Program-made: the position numbers and the translations under genes | Shown here: in pieces, positions 15,042-20,639 of the stretch | Layout: each line of letters begins with the position of its first letter | How positions within the stretch are numbered: the stretch's first letter is position 1 | Source of the DNA: Porphyromonadaceae bacterium UBA4702 | GTDB lineage: Bacteria > Bacteroidota > Bacteroidia > Bacteroidales > Muribaculaceae | Assembly (NCBI GenBank): GCA_002404675.1 | Contig: DHKE01000008.1 | Span: 1-20,639, forward strand | Length of the DNA stretch: 20,639 bases | Direction of reading: 5' to 3' | Notes under the pieces: generated by a model | Seen by the model: only the letters and a program-made list of their open reading frames with translations | What the model was told of the DNA's origin: nothing | Database searches by the model: none

Positions 15042-15593
15042 TCATTGCTCGTCAAAGCCGTCCCACACGCTCGGGCGCGGGGCGAACAACGCGCTCACGT
15101 CGTCGGCAAGGTCGCCGCTCACAGCCGCCCCGGCGACAGTGCTGCTGTCGGCAAGGATTTGCATACGGACAGCCTCGTTGCGCCCACGCAGGTACGCCTC
15201 CTCCGCCATGCGCTGCGCATCGGCTTCCGACACATACCCCTCGCCGCCAGCCACAGGGATGCTCACCCGCACCTCGCCCGAGGGCGTAGCGGTCGCAGCC
15301 AACTGCGTCTTGGCGGCTGGCACAGCCGCCGTTTTCGCGTCATAGTCAGTAAAATACTCGACATCTTCCGCGTCAGCCGATGCCGCACCAGGCATCTCCG
15401 GAACTGCCTCCGCTGCTTCGCCGTCAGCAGTTGCGCCCACGGCATCAGCCGCCGATTCAGACGATGACTCCTGCGGCTCCGCTGCGCCCTCCGCGACAGT
15501 CGTCGCGTCCTCGGGCTTCTGCAAAGGCGGCATCAAGCCAGCCTCATGCACGATGTCCTTAGCCTCGGACACCTTCAATTCATCAGTGTTCAT
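15042..15593 (-). CDS. Scaffold-like acidic protein preceding the capsid gene
   Basis: The 183-residue product begins with a helical segment (TDELKVSEAKDIVHEAG), then a long Ala/Glu/Ser-rich acidic region (30-80) without fold, a short ordered strand segment (GEVRVSIPVAGGEGYV), a helix rich in charge (EADAQRMAEEAYLRGRNEAVRMQIL), and the ending APRPSVWDGFDEQ. Such acidic, disordered-plus-helical proteins placed directly before the capsid gene are usually scaffolding proteins, which fold the shell and then leave. No protease motif is visible. It is the first gene of the cassette, with 103 bases to the capsid gene. That gap has a small GC hairpin (15004-15021) and a palindrome GGACAGTCTGTCC. Confidence 0.55.
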   Translation of the reverse strand: MNTDELKVSEAKDIVHEAGLMPPLQKPEDATTVAEGAAEPQESSSESAADAVGATADGEAAEAVPEMPGAASADAEDVEYFTDYDAKTAAVPAAKTQLAATATPSGEVRVSIPVAGGEGYVSEADAQRMAEEAYLRGRNEAVRMQILADSSTVAGAAVSGDLADDVSALFAPRPSVWDGFDEQ

Positions 15594-15699
15594 GCTGAAA
15601 AGTTTTTAAGTGTAATAATAATGTTGGTTCTCTCTGCAAGCCTGGCGGAAACCGCCGCGCCGCTGCCGGCGCGACCCGGTCTCTCGCCCTTTTGCGCTG

Positions 15700-15730
15700 C
15701 AAAGTTACATCAAATTTCCGATAGAACAAA
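15700..15730 (-). promoter_or_regulatory. Host-type promoter of the capsid cassette
   Basis: On the minus strand TTTG (15727-15730), 19 bases, TAACTTTG (15700-15707). It matches the other promoters in this window closely and would give a leader of about 100 bases before the scaffold-like gene. No phage-type operator or repressor gene is visible nearby. The remaining part of the 15594-16142 gap holds a repeat (15876-15910) and the divergent promoter at 16009-16040. Confidence 0.7.
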
Positions 15731-15875
15731 ATTGAAAACAATAGAAATTTCTGCCAGACTACCGCCACAACACACCAACACCCATCACAAACACCTGACA
15801 CACAACAAAATAACCCACTCAAAAAATTTTTCGCCCACTCTCATTTTTAACACACCCACCTGCCCCAAAACAACC

Positions 15876-15910
15876 AAAGCCCCCAAGGTCATCACGACCT
15901 TAAGGACTTT
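15876..15910 (-). repeat. Dispersed hairpin repeat (AAAGTCCTTAAGGTC family), copy 2
   Basis: Read on the minus strand: AAAGTCCTTAAGGTC, a 5-base loop, GACCTTGGGGGCTTT, a 15-bp stem that includes G-U pairs. A further partial unit (GACCTTAAAGACCTTAG) follows on the plus strand to 15930. It is in the divergent region between the capsid cassette and the nuclease gene. Confidence 0.65.
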
Positions 15911-16008
15911 ATCGACCTTAAAGACCTTAGCTACCCTCTCAATGCCAGACATCCACGACACCAGCAGATGCACCATAATACACTATCCGCCACGCAAGAT
16001 GTTAAATA

Positions 16009-16040
16009 TTTGCACGACAGCCGCTTTTGTCATAACTTTG
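16009..16040 (+). promoter_or_regulatory. Promoter of the nuclease-like gene
   Basis: TTTG (16009-16012), 20 bases, TAACTTTG (16033-16040). Transcription would begin near 16047, which rules out the upstream in-frame starts between 15546 and 16017. Confidence 0.75.
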
Positions 16041-16142
16041 CACTGTCAATTACCCGAACAACAAGCGACTAAAAACCATCTAATTGACAAGCAAACGACA
16101 ACACCAAACACTAACGCCAAAGGAGCGAGCCAACTCCCCCAA

Positions 16143-16856
16143 ATGGTCGAGGCGGACATCCGCCAATGGCTGCAAACGTATGTGATTTCAGGCAATAAGC
16201 TGTACCACAACGAACTCGACCTGCAGGTTGACCTCACAATATACTTGCGTGGTCTTCCCGGCAGATATGACGACGTGCAGACAGAGTACTTCATCGACAA
16301 GAACACCGCTGCGAAGAAGAATCCCGACTTCAAGAAATGGAATGTATGGGACTCGGACATGAGTCTCGACATCGTGCTGCGCCGAGGCAACGAGTGGTTC
16401 ATCATAGAGATGAAGTACAAGACACGCGCCTTGACCGAGGAAGAGAAAAACTCCCTTGGGGAGTCCTTCAGAAATCGGTTCGGGGTCCCATTTGACTTCA
16501 ATCTCAAGACACACAGTGCATACAACTTCAACATGTATGATTTCTGGAAAGACGTGCGCCGTATCGAGATAGTCAAACACCTCTTTCCAAATGTCGTTGG
16601 AGGCATAGCCCTGTTTATCACAAACGACCTTTATTACCCCAAAGGTCCGAAAGCGGGTGTCGGCTGTTCCAACTTCTCAATGAAACACGGCGAGATGCAC
16701 GGCCCGGATATGTCATGGAAGGCGGGCTCTGCCAACGACTCCAACAAGGGCAAACATGCGAATTTCACGCTTGACCGCGCATACTATACGGTATGGAACA
16801 GCGGCAAGGAAACGCCCACGGACAGCATATTCCAGTACCTGATGCTGCAAGTCTGA
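16143..16856 (+). CDS. Lone PD-(D/E)XK nuclease-like protein
   Basis: The product has 237 residues from the ATG at 16143. The open frame extends far upstream, but the promoter at 16009-16040 and the low-complexity reading there show that this is not coding. The core has Glu48 (QTEYF), Asp76 (SLDIVLRRG) and Glu89-x-Lys91 (EWFIIEMKYK), which together make the E...D-x12-E-x-K pattern of restriction-type nucleases. Helices around residues 120-146 and a C-terminal block with conserved-looking Asn/His residues follow. A purine-rich AAAGGAGCGA lies 20 or so bases upstream of the start. No methyltransferase or specificity subunit is next to it. DNA repair, defence, or a structural use of the fold are all possible. 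The next gene follows after 43 bases with no visible promoter, so the two are probably co-transcribed. Confidence 0.65.
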   Translation: MVEADIRQWLQTYVISGNKLYHNELDLQVDLTIYLRGLPGRYDDVQTEYFIDKNTAAKKNPDFKKWNVWDSDMSLDIVLRRGNEWFIIEMKYKTRALTEEEKNSLGESFRNRFGVPFDFNLKTHSAYNFNMYDFWKDVRRIEIVKHLFPNVVGGIALFITNDLYYPKGPKAGVGCSNFSMKHGEMHGPDMSWKAGSANDSNKGKHANFTLDRAYYTVWNSGKETPTDSIFQYLMLQV

Positions 16857-16899
16857 CACAACTCCCTCATACATAGTCAAACACAAAACACTCAACCAA

Positions 16900-19014
16900 A
16901 TGAACACACAAAAGAAAACAACCCTGCTGATGCGGCAGCTGCTCTTGCTCATCGCGCTGCTCGCCGCAGCCCTCCCCACCTCCGCCAAAGACGGCGACTA
17001 TTTCAGCGCAGACGGATTCCGGTTCAAGATTTTATCAGAAACGCAAAAAACAGTCGCCGTCTGCTATGATTATGGCACAGAATATATTGGCGATATAACA
17101 ATACCAGGAACTATTATTTATGAGAACGACACGTACACCGTAACATGGATTGGCAGTCAAGCATTCGCTTATTGTTCTGCAATAACTTCGGTGACAATCC
17201 CAAATTCAGTCACAACTATCGGTCACGGTGCGTTTTCCAACTGCTACGCACTTGCTTACGTTAACATTCCCATTTCCGTCACTGACATATGGAGCCAAGC
17301 GTTCTGCAACTGCGCCTCCTTAACTTCCATCGAGATTCCGAACTCGGTTTTAGAAATCGGAGACTCGGCATTCAGCAATTGTATCGCACTGGTATCCATT
17401 GACATTCCCGACTCGGTCAAGATTATTAACACCGGTGCTTTCGACGGATGCATCGCTCTCTCTTCTGTAAACATCGGCTCTTCAGTAGATGAAGAGGCTC
17501 TGTCAAACAGCCGTCTGTTGTTTTGCAGCAGTTCAGTGGCAAATTTTCACGTATCAGAAAACAATCCGCACTTCTGCTCCGCAAATGAAGCCATCTATTC
17601 CAAAGATAAAACCAAGCTGTACCGTCTGGCTCCAAAACAAGAAGGTGGGCATTTCAACATTCCGAACTCAGTCACAACTATTGGCAATTCCGCTTTTCGC
17701 AACTGCACAGCTCTAACTTCCGTAACAATCCCCAATTCTGTCACAACAATCGAACACGACGCTTTTTGGGGATGCGATATGCTGGTTTCTGTTGACATTC
17801 CAGAATCTGTCATTGAAATAGGCTCCTCTGCTTTTTATGGCTGCTCTTCGCTGACAGAAATTACAATTCCGAATTCCGTCACGAATGTCAGCTGGCATGC
17901 ATTTGGCAACTGCACTGCACTGGCATACATAAACATACCAAATTCCGTTGTTGAAATAGGCTCTGGCGCGTTTTACTTCTGCAAAAGTCTCGTATCAGTT
18001 GCAATCGGCAATTCCGTGAAAACAATAAATCCCAGTGCTTTCGCAAGCTGCACTTCATTGACACAAATCGAATTCCCAGAAAGTGTCTCGGAAATCCGAG
18101 ATGGAGCGTTTTGGGGATGCGATGCTTTGACATCAATGAAGATTGGCAAGAATGTAGAGGTTTTGGGTGATAATATTTTCGCATCGTGCAAGTCGCTGAC
18201 CAAAATTGAAGTATCAAAAGACAATCCGAATTACAGCTCGGACAATAACAGCCTCTTCAATAAAGACAAAACAGAGTTGCTATGCTACCCCGCAGGCAAC
18301 ACTGGCAAATTTGACATACCAAACACCGTGCAGAAAATAGGCAATTACTCATTCGCAGGCTGCACAGGACTTACATCAGCCAGCATACCGAATTCTGTCA
18401 AGAATGTCGGCACGGGAGCGTTCCTTGACTGCTCAACTCTCACAGAAATAACAATACCTAATTCCGTCACGATTATAGGAGACTTTCCGTTCTCAGGCTG
18501 CACCGCACTGACAACAATGACCTTAGGCATGGCCAAAATTTCCAATAAATTCACGCCTAAACTCAAGACATTGACCCTCACCGAATCGGTAGAGTCACTG
18601 AAGGACAGCCGCTTCGATATAGAAGATGCCATTTATTGCCTGTCCGAAAATCCGCCCAAATGTTATCCGCTTTACGAGGTTTACAACAGTTTCAATTACA
18701 ACACTTCCAAAAATGCGACACTGTATGTTCCAGCTGGATGCAGTTCAAAATACAAAAAAGCAGAGGGGTGGAAGGAGTTCCAAAACATAAAGGAGATGGA
18801 TTCGGGGGTTGAGGACGTTGTCAGCGAGGAAACTGCCATCCGCGTGGTTGACGGCTGTATCGTCATCGACGGCACGGCTGCTGATGCTGCTGTCGAGGTC
18901 TACGACATGACCGGCAAGGCTGTATATCGCGGCGCGGCTGCGGAAATACCATCCATGCCTCGCGGCATATACATAGTCCGCATCGGCGGCAAGTCTGTCA
19001 AAGTCGCGGTATAA
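16900..19014 (+). CDS. BspA-like leucine-rich repeat surface protein with type IX sorting tail
   Basis: The 704-residue protein has a signal peptide (hydrophobic core at about 11-29, MRQLLLLIALLAAALPTSA; an alternative ATG is at 16930). Residues 80 to about 545 consist of some 17 repeats of about 23 residues with the LRR_5 pattern VTTIGxxAFxNCxxLTSVTIPNS, as in the BspA and TpLRR adhesins. Two repeats are interrupted by islands (NPHFCSANEAIYSKDKTKLY and NPNYSSDNNSLFNKDKTELL), which are common in this family. The last 70 residues (SGVEDVV to VKVAV, with VEVYDMTGKAVYRG and RGIYIVRIGG) form a type A C-terminal sorting domain of the type IX secretion system. A role in binding host or bacterial surfaces is known for relatives; the ligand here is unknown. 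The repeat region is visibly AT-richer than the C-terminal domain and the neighbouring genes. Confidence 0.9.
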   Translation: MNTQKKTTLLMRQLLLLIALLAAALPTSAKDGDYFSADGFRFKILSETQKTVAVCYDYGTEYIGDITIPGTIIYENDTYTVTWIGSQAFAYCSAITSVTIPNSVTTIGHGAFSNCYALAYVNIPISVTDIWSQAFCNCASLTSIEIPNSVLEIGDSAFSNCIALVSIDIPDSVKIINTGAFDGCIALSSVNIGSSVDEEALSNSRLLFCSSSVANFHVSENNPHFCSANEAIYSKDKTKLYRLAPKQEGGHFNIPNSVTTIGNSAFRNCTALTSVTIPNSVTTIEHDAFWGCDMLVSVDIPESVIEIGSSAFYGCSSLTEITIPNSVTNVSWHAFGNCTALAYINIPNSVVEIGSGAFYFCKSLVSVAIGNSVKTINPSAFASCTSLTQIEFPESVSEIRDGAFWGCDALTSMKIGKNVEVLGDNIFASCKSLTKIEVSKDNPNYSSDNNSLFNKDKTELLCYPAGNTGKFDIPNTVQKIGNYSFAGCTGLTSASIPNSVKNVGTGAFLDCSTLTEITIPNSVTIIGDFPFSGCTALTTMTLGMAKISNKFTPKLKTLTLTESVESLKDSRFDIEDAIYCLSENPPKCYPLYEVYNSFNYNTSKNATLYVPAGCSSKYKKAEGWKEFQNIKEMDSGVEDVVSEETAIRVVDGCIVIDGTAADAAVEVYDMTGKAVYRGAAAEIPSMPRGIYIVRIGGKSVKVAV

Positions 19015-19037
19015 CCGCAACAACCCGACACTCCATT

Positions 19038-19074
19038 AAAGTCCTTAAGGTCGATAATGTCCTTAGGGACTTTT
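19038..19074 (+). terminator. Terminator of the BspA-like gene; hairpin repeat family copy 3
   Basis: AAAGTCCTTAAGG (19038-19050) pairs with CCTTAGGGACTTT (19061-19073) with one mismatch, followed by TTTTATTAT. It lies 23 bases past the stop codon. The stem belongs to the same family as the repeats at 7658-7693 and 15876-15910. Confidence 0.75.
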
Positions 19075-19131
19075 ATTATCGGAGAACTCAGAGGCTTCGG
19101 AGGGCACGCCGTGGCGGCTGCGGAAGCCTCG

Positions 19132-19167
19132 CTTTACAAAAGTGTCACATGTTACACTTTTGTAAAG
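19132..19167. repeat. 36-bp palindrome, upstream copy
   Basis: CTTTACAAAAGTGT and ACACTTTTGTAAAG are perfect 14-base arms around CACATGTT. A second, degenerate version of the same 36 bases is at 19254-19289, and the two starts are 122 bases apart. No T run follows, so it does not look like a terminator. A hairpin with GAGGCTTC/GAAGCCTC arms (19091-19130) abuts it. The palindrome is a good candidate operator for a dimeric regulator. Confidence 0.8.
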
Positions 19168-19221
19168 TCATACGACACTGCACTTATGCAGTCGCAACGC
19201 ACGTATTTTTCAGCGGATTTA

Positions 19222-19253
19222 TTTGGTCATTCCAGAAAAAGCCGCTACCTTCG
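19222..19253 (+). promoter_or_regulatory. Promoter of the AAA ATPase gene
   Basis: TTTG (19222-19225), 20 bases, TACCTTCG (19246-19253), one base off the TAnnTTTG consensus. Transcription should begin near 19260, inside the second palindrome. Confidence 0.6.
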
Positions 19254-19289
19254 CTTTACAAAACTGTCACACGTGACACAAATCTAAAG
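19254..19289. promoter_or_regulatory. 36-bp palindrome covering the transcript start of the ATPase gene
   Basis: CTTTACAAAACTGTCACACGTGACACAAATCTAAAG in two parts: the left arm is nearly the same as in the 19132-19167 copy, and the right arm is degenerate. The core TGTCACACGTGACA is still palindromic. It starts right after the -7 box and ends four bases before the ATG, so a bound protein, or the folded RNA, would block expression. Confidence 0.6.
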
Positions 19290-19293
19290 TGCA

Positions 19294-20550
19294 ATGAACG
19301 CAACCATAAGACGTGACATATACCTTGACAGGCTTATCCGCCGGCGGCACAACGGACGTATCAAAATCGTCACAGGGGTGCGCCGCTGCGGAAAGACATA
19401 CCTGCTGTTCAAGCTGTTCAGCGAATGGCTCAAGGGCAATGGCGCAGACGACAGCCACATCATCAAAATCAACCTCGAAGACCGACGCAACAAGAGCCTT
19501 CGCGACCCGGACGCGCTGCTCGCGCACATAGACTCGATGATAAAGGACGACGCTATGCACTATGTCATGATAGACGAAATCCAGCATGTGCCGGAGTTTG
19601 AGGACGTTCTGAACAGCTACCTGGGCATGGAGAATGTAGACGTATATGTGACCGGCAGCAACGCCCGGTTCCTCTCGAAGGATGTAATCACCACATTCCG
19701 CGGGCGAGGTGACGAAGTCAGGATATACCCGCTGAGTTTCAGCGAGTACCACTCTGCCTCGGGCTTGACAAAAGAGGAGGATTGGGCTGATTACATCTTG
19801 TACGGAGGCCTGCCGCAGACAGCATACATGGAAACGGCAGAGGAAAAGGTGACTTTCCTGAAAAGCGTCTTTGAAGAGACATACCTGCGCGACATAAAAG
19901 ACAGGTACAACATAGCACGCGAGGAAGAGCTGGAAACACTGCTTGACATCATCGCGTCAACAGTCGGCAGCCTAACAAACCCGCACAAGCTGGAAAACAC
20001 TTTCGCCTCGCTGAACCACAGCGACCTGTCGGCTGTCACGATAAAGAAGTACCTTGATTATATGTGCGATTCATTCCTTGTGGAACGAGCGTCCCGCTAT
20101 GATGTGAAGGGCCGCAAATACATCGACACGCCGTACAAGTACTATTTCGTTGACGCCGGGCTAAGAAACGCGAGGCTCAATTTCCGCCAGCCGGACAAGA
20201 GCCATGTCATGGAGAACATCATCTACAACGAACTGCGGATGCGCGGTTTCAACGTAGACGTCGGCGTAGTCCCGGTGACGAAAAGGACAGACGGACAACA
20301 GGTGCGCCGGCAATACGAGATAGACTTCGTCTGCAACCTCGGGAGCGCACGGTACTACATACAGTCGGCATACAGAATGGAGTCTGAAGAGAAGGTCGCA
20401 CAGGAAGAGGCTTCGCTGCGAAACGTGGACGACTCGTTCAAGAAAATCGTAGTCCTCGGCGAACACACGCCGGTGCTGAGAAACGAAGCCGGGATAACGA
20501 CCATCAGCATTTACGACTTTCTGCTCAATCCGCGCTCGCTGGAGCTGTGA
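19294..20550 (+). CDS. AAA-type ATP-binding protein with DUF4143 C-terminal domain
   Basis: The 418-residue product begins with an AAA domain: Walker A GVRRCGKT (28-35), Walker B HYVMIDEIQ (89-97), sensor VTGSNA (119-124), and FRGRGDEVRIYPLSFSEY (135-152), all typical of this family. Residues 169-175 (LYGGLPQ) mark the start of the middle domain. The C-terminal DUF4143 region includes a winged-helix-like segment (SAVTIKKYLDYMCDSFLVER), KYYFVDAGLRNA, and a PD-(D/E)XK-like block MENIIYNELRMRG ... YEIDFVCN ... YYIQSAY. Proteins of this type are very common in Bacteroidales, often in many copies. Their function is not settled, and links to mobile elements or toxin-antitoxin-like roles have been suggested. 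It is transcribed alone. Confidence 0.9.
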   Translation: MNATIRRDIYLDRLIRRRHNGRIKIVTGVRRCGKTYLLFKLFSEWLKGNGADDSHIIKINLEDRRNKSLRDPDALLAHIDSMIKDDAMHYVMIDEIQHVPEFEDVLNSYLGMENVDVYVTGSNARFLSKDVITTFRGRGDEVRIYPLSFSEYHSASGLTKEEDWADYILYGGLPQTAYMETAEEKVTFLKSVFEETYLRDIKDRYNIAREEELETLLDIIASTVGSLTNPHKLENTFASLNHSDLSAVTIKKYLDYMCDSFLVERASRYDVKGRKYIDTPYKYYFVDAGLRNARLNFRQPDKSHVMENIIYNELRMRGFNVDVGVVPVTKRTDGQQVRRQYEIDFVCNLGSARYYIQSAYRMESEEKVAQEEASLRNVDDSFKKIVVLGEHTPVLRNEAGITTISIYDFLLNPRSLEL

Positions 20551-20579
20551 TGCCACAGGACGAGGGCTGTCAGCGTAGG

Positions 20580-20637
20580 GACACGGCGTGCTGAAAGCAC
20601 TGAAAAAGTTTTTGGTGGTGTCATTTTGCAATTGGCA
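20580..20637. repeat. Right copy of the inverted repeat shared by both window ends
   Basis: This is the reverse complement of positions 1-59 with about six differences, and the outermost 21 bases are identical. It contains a small hairpin (GTGCTGAAAGCAC) and is preceded by GTAGGGACACGGCGTGC, the left half of the palindrome family at 105-124. It starts about 30 bases after the ATPase stop codon. Confidence 0.75.
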
Positions 20638-20639
20638 TG

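Noticed and set aside
15546..16142. A long open frame upstream of the nuclease that could extend it to 436 residues
   Set aside because: The promoter at 16009-16040 lies inside it, the translation is Thr/Pro/His-rich low complexity, and it overlaps the scaffold-like gene on the other strand.
19132..19289. Transposon ends around a short insertion before the ATPase gene
   Set aside because: The two 36-bp units are palindromes themselves and are in the same order; the DNA between them (86 bp) has no gene and no target duplication.

Overview
The window looks like a chromosomal piece from a GC-rich gut-type member of the Bacteroidales (Bacteroidota). A Muribaculaceae-like host is my best guess, from style rather than a marker gene. 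The evidence is of three kinds. Eight promoters fit the Bacteroidota form, a TTG-type -33 box, 19-20 bases, then TAnnTTTG (one has a C in the -7 box). Most genes have A-rich leaders instead of strong Shine-Dalgarno sites. Several proteins are typical of the phylum: type IX-like C-terminal tails, a BspA-type leucine-rich repeat protein, and a lipoprotein with acidic residues after its cysteine.

Layout. 1-3507: two tandem, paralogous secreted proteins on the minus strand, each with its own matching promoter and 3' hairpin. 3816-4026: a tRNA-Asp with promoter and terminator. 4153-6943: a tightly overlapping housekeeping operon, aroQ, an O-methyltransferase, rbfA and a LolC/E-type permease. 7011-8910: a YiiX-like secreted hydrolase, a membrane protein with MORN-like repeats and a small lipoprotein. 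9010-15730: five minus-strand genes behind one host-type promoter that look like the head and tail-nozzle part of a podovirus: a scaffold-like protein, major capsid protein, connector-like protein, portal and a large nozzle/stabilisation-like protein. 16009-19074: a lone PD-(D/E)XK nuclease-like protein, then the BspA-like surface protein. 19132-20550: a DUF4143-type AAA ATPase preceded by two 36-bp palindromes.

The most interesting part is the capsid cassette. All five frames are open, but I see no terminase, integrase, protease, lysis or replication gene, and its base composition resembles the core genes. It may be a decayed prophage, one arm of a phage split between loci, or a domesticated particle; the sequence alone cannot decide. 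A PD-(D/E)XK nuclease is transcribed divergently from the same intergenic region.

The window also holds several dispersed palindromic repeat families. The two window ends are near-identical inverted repeats of about 59 bp. This may mean an element boundary, or simply that an assembly stopped at a repeat.
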